A DNA stretch of 7,880 nucleotides from Aquiflexum sp041751335 (lineage in GTDB: Bacteria; Bacteroidota; Bacteroidia; Cytophagales; Cyclobacteriaceae): contig NZ_JBGSXS010000106.1 of the NCBI RefSeq assembly GCF_041751335.1, positions 1 to 7,880 on the forward strand. The letters run 5' to 3'. The position numbers and the translations under genes are program-made. Within the stretch, counting starts at the first letter, position 1. The number at the start of each line of letters is the position of its first letter. Positions 1 through 5,460 of the stretch are shown here, piece after piece. The notes under the pieces are model-generated. The model had not been told where the DNA came from and did no database searches. It saw only the letters and a list, made by a program, of their open reading frames with translations.

Positions 1-536
1 ACATTCTGACCTTGATGAATTTTGCCATTCAACATGTCAAAAAGCTCAGGACGCTGGTTTTTTTCATCCCATTGGCCAAAGTCATCTCGAACGGAAAAAA
101 CTCTTTCCTTGGCTCTTGCTTTTTCCTCATCTCTCCTAGCACCGCCTATACAAGCATCAAACTTGAACTCCTCAATGGCATCCAATAAAGTGGTAGTCTG
201 CAAGGTATTTCTACTGGCATACCTGCCCCTTTCTTCCGTAACTTTTCCCTGATCGATGGAGTCCTGCACATTTCTGACAATCAATTCCAATCCCAACTCT
301 GCCACCAATTGATCTCGGAACTGAATAGTTTCAGGAAAATTATGCCCAGTATCAATATGCAATAGCGGAAAAGGAATCCTTGCAGGATAAAATGCCTTTT
401 GGGCAAGCCTGACCAAAGTGATGGAATCTTTACCTCCTGAAAATAACAACACAGGCTTTTCAAACTGCGCCGCCACCTCCCTTAGGATATGAATCGATTC
501 TGCTTCTTTGGGATTAGGTATAAGTAGGTTTGACAT
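1..536 (-). CDS. cysD: Sulfate adenylyltransferase subunit 2 (ATP sulfurylase small subunit), 5' part only
   Basis: With the GTPase subunit CysN, CysD makes adenosine 5'-phosphosulfate (APS) from ATP and sulfate in the cytoplasm, the first step of assimilatory sulfate reduction. Reading from the ATG at 534-536 gives 178 codons with no stop before the window edge; the family is about 300 residues, so roughly 120 residues are missing. Visible marks are the start AESIHILREVAAQF, the PP-loop SGGKDS (residues 33-38), the AFYPARIPFPLLHIDTGHNFPE block, GGARRDEERAKAKER and KNQRPELF, all closely matching E. coli CysD. E. coli has SIGKDS where this protein has the more common SGGKDS. It is the last visible gene of the rrf2-DUF2061-cysH-cysD set on this strand; cysN would be expected next, outside the window. 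A 152-nt repeat-filled gap separates it from cysH. Identification is very secure. Confidence 0.96.
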   Translation of the reverse strand, partial: MSNLLIPNPKEAESIHILREVAAQFEKPVLLFSGGKDSITLVRLAQKAFYPARIPFPLLHIDTGHNFPETIQFRDQLVAELGLELIVRNVQDSIDQGKVTEERGRYASRNTLQTTTLLDAIEEFKFDACIGGARRDEEKARAKERVFSVRDDFGQWDEKNQRPELFDMLNGKIHQGQN

Positions 537-573
537 AGTGATTAAATCTTTATGTTTTTTATTTCTTTTAAAC

Positions 574-648
574 TTCTTCATTCGATGTTCGATATTCATT
601 ATACTAAATCCCAAATTTCGAATGATGAATAATGAATGATGAATTCCG
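574..648. repeat. Two inverted arrays of degenerate 7-nt repeats
   Basis: Between cysD and cysH, 574-608 reads as five 7-nt units, the middle ones starting TTC (for example TTCGATG, TTCGATA, TTCATTA). Positions 614-648 read as five units starting AAT (AATGATG, AATAATG, AATGATG among them). Read on the other strand, the left array is made of GAAnnnn units like the right one, so the two face each other and can pair, for example 594-602 with 629-637 and 578-584 with 619-625. No ORF or known element is seen. The periodicity is seen directly; origin and function are unknown. Confidence 0.6.
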
Positions 649-652
649 AAGT

Positions 653-694
653 CTTGTGTTTTGTGTCTTGTGTCTTAAATCTTACGTCTTACTT
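653..694. repeat. Degenerate 7-nt tandem repeat, six units, running into the cysH stop
   Basis: Six consecutive 7-nt units follow the pattern TTTGTGT/CTTnnnT: units 1 and 3 are CTTGTGT, unit 2 is TTTGTGT, then CTTAAAT, CTTACGT and CTTACTT. The last unit includes the cysH stop codon (TTA at 689-691 on this strand), so the repeat reaches into the end of that gene. Units are degenerate, so copy number may be old rather than actively slipping. Together with 574-648 this fills most of the cysD-cysH gap. Confidence 0.6.
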
Positions 695-1393
695 AGCATG
701 CAACCCACACTCTTTCTTTGACTCTTCCCACCACCATCTTCCTGCGCGGGCATCTTCACCTGCTGATATGGCCCTTGTACAAGGAGCACAGCCAATGCTG
801 ATGAATCCTTTGTCATGCAATGGGTTGTAAAGGATTTTATTTTCTTGGATATAGGAAATCAATTGATCATAAGACCAATCCAGCAAAGGATTGAATTTGA
901 TGATATGGTTGGCTTCATCCCACTCGATTTTTCTCATGGAGGAACGGTTGGCACTCTGTTCTGAACGAAGACCCGTCACCCAAATGCTGTTTCCTGCCAA
1001 AGCTCTTTTCAAAGTCTCAACTTTTCGCACATGGCAACAAGATTTTCTGTTTTCCACTGAATCATAAAAACCATTGATCCCGATAGTAGCTATAAGATTC
1101 TCAAGGGATGCCTTTTCAGGATATAATACCTGAATTTTTCTATTGTATTTACTTTCTGTTCTTGCTATCAAGTCCAATGTTTCAGGGAAAAGTCTACCAG
1201 TATCCAAAGAAAAAATATGGATCGAAAGGTCGTTATCTGCGATCAATTGGGTAATTACCTGATCCTCCTGTCCCAATGAAGTCGAAAAGACAACTTTTCT
1301 GGGAAAGAGATCTGACAAAAAGCCAAGCGCCTCTACAGGATTTAGCTTTTCAACTTTTTCACTCAAACTATGCAAATTCGTTTTTAGGCTCAT
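689..1393 (-). CDS. cysH: Phosphoadenylyl-/adenylyl-sulfate reductase, iron-sulfur type
   Basis: CysH reduces activated sulfate to sulfite using thioredoxin or glutaredoxin. The 234-residue protein has the PP-loop-related FSTSLGQEDQVI (36-47), the IFSLDTGRLFPET block (60-72), RKSCCHVRKVETLKRAL with the cysteine pair 119-120, SIGCAPCTRAI with C202 and C205, the arginine-rich GEDARAGRWWWE segment (212-223), and the catalytic C-terminal ECGLH with C229. The CC plus CxxC set binds a [4Fe-4S] cluster and in this family marks enzymes that use APS directly (EC 1.8.4.10), as in plants and many bacteria. It is absent from the E. coli PAPS enzyme. Preference for APS is therefore inferred. Length is normal. 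The start at 1391-1393 lies inside the end of the DUF2061 gene (26-nt overlap), suggesting translational coupling; there is no other Met nearby. cysD follows after a repeat-filled gap. Confidence 0.96.
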   Translation of the reverse strand: MSLKTNLHSLSEKVEKLNPVEALGFLSDLFPRKVVFSTSLGQEDQVITQLIADNDLSIHIFSLDTGRLFPETLDLIARTESKYNRKIQVLYPEKASLENLIATIGINGFYDSVENRKSCCHVRKVETLKRALAGNSIWVTGLRSEQSANRSSMRKIEWDEANHIIKFNPLLDWSYDQLISYIQENKILYNPLHDKGFISIGCAPCTRAISAGEDARAGRWWWEESKKECGLHAK

Positions 1394-1640
1394 CTTTTTC
1401 GATTTTTATGGCACCTTCCCAGGCGCGCTCGTGGAGATAATAAAGGGCTATTTTGGTGACCACTTCAATGGAACCAATGGACAGTGCCATTACCAATTGA
1501 CCTGTCACAAAAAATGAAATCACCATGGTGTCGATGGTACCGACTATTCTCCATGAGATGGATTTGACAAAACTCTTGACATTGGTGTCCTGACCTTTGT
1601 TATTTACAAACCATTTTTTAAGAGGCTGATCTAGAATCAT
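1368..1640 (-). CDS. DUF2061 family small membrane protein
   Basis: A 90-residue protein whose middle, about residues 22-75, matches the DUF2061 family pattern: KSFVKSISWRIVGTIDTM, then SIGSIEVVTKIALYYLHERAW. Two hydrophobic segments, roughly residues 33-53 and 54-68, should form a membrane hairpin, followed by a short charged cytoplasmic-looking tail. The molecular role of DUF2061 proteins is not known to me. Its position is informative: it is the first gene after the Rrf2 regulator gene and overlaps cysH by 26 nt, so it is very likely made together with the sulfate-reduction enzymes. A role with sulfate or sulfite handling at the membrane is possible but is only inference from context. The start at 1638-1640 is preceded by an A-rich leader rather than a Shine-Dalgarno sequence, as is common in Bacteroidota. 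Confidence 0.9.
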   Translation of the reverse strand: MILDQPLKKWFVNNKGQDTNVKSFVKSISWRIVGTIDTMVISFFVTGQLVMALSIGSIEVVTKIALYYLHERAWEGAIKIEKDEPKNEFA

Positions 1641-1663
1641 ACATTTTTTATTAATCTCAAAAA

Positions 1664-1671
1664 CAAAAGTA
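1664..1671 (-). promoter_or_regulatory. Candidate -7 element for the DUF2061-cysH-cysD operon
   Basis: On the minus strand this reads TACTTTTG, a match to the Bacteroidota -7 consensus TAnnTTTG. It would place the transcript start near 1657 and give a leader of about 18 nt before the DUF2061 ATG. No clear TTTG is found at the expected -33 position, which is instead covered by the inverted repeat at 1679-1695. A promoter that depends on a regulator would fit this, but the match is to a short motif only. Confidence 0.4.
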
Positions 1672-1678
1672 TATAAAA

Positions 1679-1695
1679 CCTATAAATATTATAGG
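1679..1695. promoter_or_regulatory. Inverted repeat, candidate Rrf2-family operator of the cys operon
   Basis: The sequence CCTATAAATATTATAGG is a perfect 7-bp inverted repeat around a 3-nt centre. It lies in the 73-nt gap between the Rrf2-type gene and the DUF2061 gene and ends 7 nt upstream of the promoter-like TACTTTTG (1664-1671), so it would cover the -33 to -15 region. Size and placement fit the dimeric sites used by Rrf2 regulators. Binding by the neighbouring regulator is inferred; no equally clear copy is seen upstream of the regulator gene itself. Confidence 0.45.
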
Positions 1696-1713
1696 GTAAA
1701 TGAATAAAAAATT

Positions 1714-2130
1714 TTATTCTTTATCCAAAATATCTGCTAATGACTTGTTTTCTAACACGTTAAGCATTTCGTCTCTTACCTGAATCATTACCTTATTCAG
1801 TCCACATTTAACTTCACTTTTACATTCCACACAAGGTTCATAGTAATTCAGACTGACACATGGCAATAAGGCTATTGGCCCATCGAGCAAACGTATCACC
1901 TTGGAAAGCGGCACATCCTTGGGTTCTTTGATCAGGTAATAGCCTCCACCTTTTCCTTTTTTGCTACCAAGGATTCCGGCTTTTTTGAGTTCAAGAAGGA
2001 TGTTTTCCAAAAATTTATGGGAGATGCCGTACTCCTCAGATATGTCCTGAATTAAAACAGTTTTTTGGTCCCTATGCTTGCCGAGGTAAGTCAGGGCGTG
2101 AAAAGCGTATTTGGTTTTTTTGGATAGCAT
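1714..2130 (-). CDS. Rrf2-family transcriptional regulator with four clustered cysteines
   Basis: A 138-residue regulator of normal length for the Rrf2 family. The N-terminus has the winged helix-turn-helix: SKKTKYAFHALTYLG (3-17), the recognition region ISEEYGISHKFLENILLELKKAGI (30-53) and the glycine-rich wing SKKGKGGGYYL (56-66). The middle holds cysteines at 91, 100, 103 and 109, in the same region where IscR and NsrR carry their three [2Fe-2S] or [4Fe-4S] ligands, but with different spacing (C-x8-C-x2-C-x5-C). The family includes CymR, which controls cysteine metabolism in Firmicutes. As the gene lies directly upstream of DUF2061-cysH-cysD in the same direction, control of sulfate assimilation is a strong inference. 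Whether the cysteines hold a cluster, zinc or a disulfide cannot be told. The ATG at 2128-2130 directly begins the family N-terminus. Specific name not assigned. Confidence 0.93.
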   Translation of the reverse strand: MLSKKTKYAFHALTYLGKHRDQKTVLIQDISEEYGISHKFLENILLELKKAGILGSKKGKGGGYYLIKEPKDVPLSKVIRLLDGPIALLPCVSLNYYEPCVECKSEVKCGLNKVMIQVRDEMLNVLENKSLADILDKE

Positions 2131-2135
2131 AATTA

Positions 2136-2165
2136 CAAAAATAGGGGAAAAATCGGGATGGCAAA
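2136..2165 (-). promoter_or_regulatory. Candidate promoter of the Rrf2-type regulator gene
   Basis: On the minus strand TTTG (2162-2165) is followed after 18 nt by TATTTTTG (2136-2143), a good fit to the Bacteroidota TTTG / TAnnTTTG promoter pattern. Transcription would start around 2130, almost at the ATG (2128-2130), implying a leaderless or nearly leaderless mRNA. Based on motif match only. Confidence 0.4.
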
Positions 2166-2190
2166 GGATGGTGAATTGGTTTGCGCCTTA

Positions 2191-2225
2191 ACCTTTGGGG
2201 TTTTCAAAACCCCGAAGGTCTTTTT
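2191..2225 (+). terminator. Strong hairpin with T-tract on the plus strand; orphan terminator or dispersed palindrome
   Basis: ACCTT (2191-2195) pairs with AAGGT (2215-2219), a T/G wobble sits at 2196/2214, and GGGGTTTT pairs with AAAACCCC across a very short loop centred on 2205, giving a stem of about 13-14 bp. CTTTTT follows, as in an intrinsic terminator read on the plus strand. No T-run follows on the minus strand. Puzzlingly, no plus-strand gene ends just upstream: the facing gene is the start of the minus-strand regulator. It may be left from a lost gene (see the eutC remnant) or be a dispersed intergenic palindrome. Confidence 0.55.
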
Positions 2226-2402
2226 AGCCAAGAATGAGCAAACTAATGAGGCTTTGTTTGAAACTCTTAGATCAAAATTATTTTTAGGTTAATTTTCGCA
2301 CTACTAATTCCAACTTTGGTAAAGTTTCAATTCAAATTGGTTATTTTTAGGAATGACTCTGCGAAACTTTAAAGCGCTTTTTCAAATTCAAATAAAAATT
2401 AG
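2226..2402. other. Intergenic stretch without recognisable genes
   Basis: Between the hairpin and the eutC remnant I find no convincing coding sequence in any forward frame and no match to the missing EutC N-terminus. The stretch holds an 11-bp direct repeat TTATTTTTAGG (2278-2288 and 2341-2351), the 10-bp palindrome AAAGCGCTTT (2371-2380) and an in-frame TAG (2400-2402) directly before the EutC-like reading frame. AT-rich and probably decayed. Confidence 0.6.
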
Positions 2403-2828
2403 ACTTCAATTTCTGATGGATTAAATGCAAAGGCATTAATGGATGATGGACACTTATTCCCGTTCCTCCAAGAACTAACCGATCATCTCACCAAAAAAGT
2501 AATCAAAATCAGCCCCCAACCTATTGTTTTTACCCATGGAAGGGTAAGGGCAGGGTATGCTGCTGGGGAACATTTGTTCGGGTCACTTCCTATTTCCGAC
2601 AGGCAAAAAGGGATCATTCATATCATTGGAGAAAGGCCCTGTTCTGGGCATCATAATTTTTCAGCTTACATTACAGCCACTTCAATATGCAAATGGGCCA
2701 ACAATGGCTCCGTTGACCATGATATCACCAAAGTGGTTTCAGGGATTTCCGATACTGCGCTTCTTCCCTATCAAGCGGCAGAGGAGGTATCCAACATTTT
2801 TGATGATTTGCTAATAAAGAAGGTCTAA
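2403..2828 (+). pseudogene. eutC: Remnant of ethanolamine ammonia-lyase small subunit (C-terminal half)
   Basis: The reading frame from 2403 to the TAA at 2826-2828 encodes the C-terminal part of EutC, the small subunit of the adenosylcobalamin-dependent enzyme that splits ethanolamine into acetaldehyde and ammonia. It begins ISDGLNAKAL, corresponding to the ISDGL block in the middle of E. coli EutC, and continues through FTHGRVRAGYAAGEHLFG, the IIGERP motif, GHHNFSAYI and VDHDITKVVSGISDTAL. EutC is about 250-295 residues; here roughly 140 remain. The homology starts before the first in-frame ATG (2439-2441), and an in-frame TAG at 2400-2402 lies immediately upstream, so the N-terminal half is gone rather than hidden by a wrong start. 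eutB, normally next to eutC, is not present in the window. A short expressed product of 129 residues from 2439 is possible but would lack half the fold. The retained part looks well conserved, suggesting recent loss. Confidence 0.85.
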
Positions 2829-2932
2829 TTTATCGGTTGTAAATCCTCTCAACTCCACTATTTTTAAACACACGTATAAAGAATACCTTTATTTACTCAT
2901 TCCAATCCCCTATTTTGCAGGTTCAAACTCAT

Positions 2933-2962
2933 ACTTGGTACTTGGTACTATATACTTCGTAC
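2933..2962. repeat. Degenerate 7-nt tandem repeat upstream of cysS
   Basis: Four 7-nt units, ACTTGGT twice, then ACTATAT and ACTTCGT, plus a trailing AC, end 10 nt before the cysS ATG. The period and the CTT core resemble the array at 653-694. It lies where a cysS promoter or leader is expected, so it would be part of, or next to, the cysS 5' untranslated region. Confidence 0.6.
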
Positions 2963-2972
2963 AATAAAACCC

Positions 2973-4466
2973 ATGAAACAAAATACCCTCAAAATATACA
3001 ACACGCTTTCCCGCAAGAAAGAAGATTTTGAAGCCCTTAGTCCTCCGCATGTAGGCATGTATGTCTGCGGACCAACCGTTTACGGTGATGCCCACTTAGG
3101 ACATGCCCGGCCTGCCATTACTTTTGATACAGTCAATAGGTATTTGACTCATTTAGGCTATAAGGTCCGATATGTCAGGAACATCACTGATGTAGGTCAC
3201 TTACAGGGAGATGCAGATGAGGGGGAAGATAAAATCGCCAATAAAGCCAAATTGGAACAACTCGAACCAATGGAAGTGGCACAGCAATATACTGATTCCT
3301 ACCACCGTGATATGGAAGCACTGAATACCTGGAAGCCAAGTATAGAACCTCGTGCAACAGGCCATATTCCTGAACAAATTGCACTGGTTCAAGGGATTCT
3401 TGATGAAGGGTTGGGTTATGAAGTTAATGGCTCAGTTTATTTCGATGTACTGAAATACAACGAAAAATACCAATATGGCAAACTTTCGGGAAGAGTCTTA
3501 GAGGAATTGATGAGTGGAAGCAGGGATTTGGATGGACAAGGGGAAAAAAGAAATCAGGTGGATTTTGCTTTGTGGAAGAATGCTTCACCCGAACACCTGA
3601 TGAAATGGGAATCTCCATGGGGAGTAGGTTTCCCCGGATGGCATTTGGAATGTACCGCAATGAGCTCTAAGTATCTTGGAAAACAATTTGATATCCACGG
3701 CGGCGGAATGGACTTGATGTTTCCGCATCACGAATGCGAAATTGCACAAGGGAATGCCTGCAACCATCAGGATCCAGCCAAATACTGGATGCATAACAAC
3801 ATGATCACCATCAACGGGCAGAAAATGGGCAAATCTCTGGGCAACTTTATTACTCTTCAGGAGTTGTTTACTGGAAAACACAATCTATTGGAACAGGCCT
3901 ATAGTCCGATGACGATCCGTTATTTTATTCTTACTGCCCATTACAGATCTACCTTGGATTTCTCCAACGATGCCCTTAAAGCTGCTCAGAAAGGATACAA
4001 GAAAATCATCAACGGATTAAGAATTGCCAAAAATCTGGAATACACGTCCGAAGGAAATGAGCCATTGGACGAAAACCAAGTCGGTCAGGTTGAACAAAGT
4101 ATTGCCAACGCTTTTAGGGCAATGGACGATGATTTCAATACCGCACAGGCAATCGGGCATATTTTCAACCTCCTGAAAAAAATCAATTCGATCTATACAG
4201 GCCAATTGAAGTCTCCAATTTTTGGAAAAGAGGTTTTTGATAAAATGATCAGTACCTATCTGGTTTTCGTAGAGAATATCTTGGGGCTAAGTGAGGAAAA
4301 ATCTGATAACCAACAGGGTTTATTAAATGTACTCCTTAAACTTTATACAGAAGCCAAAACTGCCAAAAATTACGATAAAGTAGATGAAATCAGGTCGGCA
4401 TTAAAAGAGTTGGGATTTGTAGTCAAAGACATGAAGGACAAAATAGATTGGGCTTATGAAGAATAG
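2973..4466 (+). CDS. cysS: Cysteinyl-tRNA synthetase
   Basis: Charges tRNA(Cys) with cysteine in the cytoplasm (class I synthetase). The 497-residue length is usual for Bacteroidota. The catalytic domain shows MYVCGPTVYGDAHLGHARP with zinc ligand C32 and the HIGH motif as HLGH (41-44); WHLECTAMS with C227; HGGGMDLMFPHHECE with H252 and E256, completing the four zinc ligands known from E. coli (C28, C209, H234, E238); and the KMSKS loop as KMGKS (284-288) within NGQKMGKSLGNF. The S-to-G change in the loop keeps both lysines and should not harm activity. The rest is the helical anticodon-binding region ending in a KELGFVVKD segment. It is divergent from the sulfate-assimilation cluster across the eutC remnant. 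Its last 11 nt overlap the next gene, so the two are probably cotranscribed. Confidence 0.97.
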   Translation: MKQNTLKIYNTLSRKKEDFEALSPPHVGMYVCGPTVYGDAHLGHARPAITFDTVNRYLTHLGYKVRYVRNITDVGHLQGDADEGEDKIANKAKLEQLEPMEVAQQYTDSYHRDMEALNTWKPSIEPRATGHIPEQIALVQGILDEGLGYEVNGSVYFDVLKYNEKYQYGKLSGRVLEELMSGSRDLDGQGEKRNQVDFALWKNASPEHLMKWESPWGVGFPGWHLECTAMSSKYLGKQFDIHGGGMDLMFPHHECEIAQGNACNHQDPAKYWMHNNMITINGQKMGKSLGNFITLQELFTGKHNLLEQAYSPMTIRYFILTAHYRSTLDFSNDALKAAQKGYKKIINGLRIAKNLEYTSEGNEPLDENQVGQVEQSIANAFRAMDDDFNTAQAIGHIFNLLKKINSIYTGQLKSPIFGKEVFDKMISTYLVFVENILGLSEEKSDNQQGLLNVLLKLYTEAKTAKNYDKVDEIRSALKELGFVVKDMKDKIDWAYEE

Positions 4467-5436
4467 ACAAGGTTTGATTTATTTGCTACTATTGTTTATC
4501 TGGTCCTGCGGAGCTGACAAAGGCGCTGATACAGTTCAGCAGCAGATCAGTTACAAACCTGTTCCTGAATTTTCGGCTGATTCTGCCTATCACTTTATCC
4601 AAAAACAAGTGGACTTTGGCCCAAGGGTCCCCAACACAGAAGGTCACCGCAACACCAAAGAATGGCTGATCAAAAAGTTTGAGGGATTTGGATTGGAAGT
4701 GCAAACGCAGGAGTTTCAGGCGACTACGTATGACGATAACCTTTGGGATTTGACCAACATCATCGCGTCTTATAATCCTTCTGCCAAGAAGAGAGTGCTT
4801 TTGGCTGCTCATTGGGATACACGAAGGGTTGCGGATAAGGATACAGAAAGGATTGATGAACCTATTGATGGTGCCAATGACGGAGGTTCGGGTGTTGCTG
4901 TATTGCTGGAAATTGCTAGAGTAATCCAACTTTCTGATTTAAAACCTGAGATTGGATTAGATTTTATTTTATTTGACGGAGAGGATGACGGTGAACCTGA
5001 ACATACCAATTCGCGCGACAATTCTCAGATTTGGTGGTGTTTAGGTTCGCAACATTGGTCCAAAACACCTCATGAAAAGGGGTATGCTGCCTATTATGGA
5101 ATTTTGGTTGACTTGGTGGGTGCTAAAGGAGCTAGGTTTTACAGAGAAGGTTATTCCATGCGCTATGGCAAAAACATTGTGAATAAAGTATGGAATTTCG
5201 CATCAGAATTGGGATATTCAGACTTCTTTATCATGAGGGATGCTCCTGAAATCATTGATGATCATGTTTTTGTCAATCGTGATGCTGGGATTCCAATGAT
5301 AAATATTGTCGAATTTTCCCCTGATTACGGCTTTGGCCATTATCATCATACGCATTCTGATAATATGGACAACATAGATAAAAGATGCCTACGAGCAGTA
5401 GGGCAGACCGTATTATTTACCCTTTATCAGGAATAA
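4456..5436 (+). CDS. M28-family glutaminyl-peptide cyclotransferase-like lipoprotein
   Basis: A 326-residue exported metalloenzyme. The N-terminus has a hydrophobic signal (residues 7-17) ending in WSC, so C18 is a probable lipidation site; the W at -2 is unusual but tolerated in Bacteroidota lipoproteins. The body matches the M28 glutaminyl cyclase branch: DFGPRVPNTEGH (53-64), AAHWDTR (117-123), the metal-binding GANDGGSG (139-146, D142), LFDGEDDGE (172-180, E176) and HHTHSDN (297-303, H298 by analogy with human QC H330). These give the D/E/H zinc set of glutaminyl cyclases, which convert N-terminal glutamine to pyroglutamate; an aminopeptidase activity cannot be excluded from sequence. It probably sits in the periplasm or outer membrane and may act on exported proteins. 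The start overlaps the cysS end by 11 nt, so expression is probably coupled to cysS. The lacI-type gene follows after 24 nt. Confidence 0.88.
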   Translation: MKNRQGLIYLLLLFIWSCGADKGADTVQQQISYKPVPEFSADSAYHFIQKQVDFGPRVPNTEGHRNTKEWLIKKFEGFGLEVQTQEFQATTYDDNLWDLTNIIASYNPSAKKRVLLAAHWDTRRVADKDTERIDEPIDGANDGGSGVAVLLEIARVIQLSDLKPEIGLDFILFDGEDDGEPEHTNSRDNSQIWWCLGSQHWSKTPHEKGYAAYYGILVDLVGAKGARFYREGYSMRYGKNIVNKVWNFASELGYSDFFIMRDAPEIIDDHVFVNRDAGIPMINIVEFSPDYGFGHYHHTHSDNMDNIDKRCLRAVGQTVLFTLYQE

Positions 5437-5460
5437 AATATCCCAATAACCACACAGACC

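Noticed and set aside
22..252. Plus-strand ORF of 76 codons inside the left-edge gene
   Set aside because: It is antisense to a clearly conserved cysD reading frame and has no recognisable family.
1702..1719. 8-bp inverted repeat GAATAAAA/TTTTATTC at the end of the Rrf2-type gene, as a terminator
   Set aside because: The stem is entirely A/T apart from the end pair and the loop is 2 nt, so it is too weak for an intrinsic terminator; read-through into the DUF2061 gene is plausible.
2158..2292. A 44-codon plus-strand ORF beginning MAKDGELVC upstream of the eutC remnant
   Set aside because: It runs straight through the strong hairpin at 2191-2219, overlaps the regulator's promoter, matches no family I know, and its middle is just the translation of the palindrome.
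2911..2917. TATTTTG upstream of cysS as a -7 promoter element
   Set aside because: It is one base short of TAnnTTTG and no TTTG lies at a suitable distance upstream.
3822..3836. KMGKS in place of KMSKS in cysteinyl-tRNA synthetase as a possible defect
   Set aside because: Both lysines and the final serine are kept, all other catalytic and zinc residues are intact, and glycine here is a tolerated variant.
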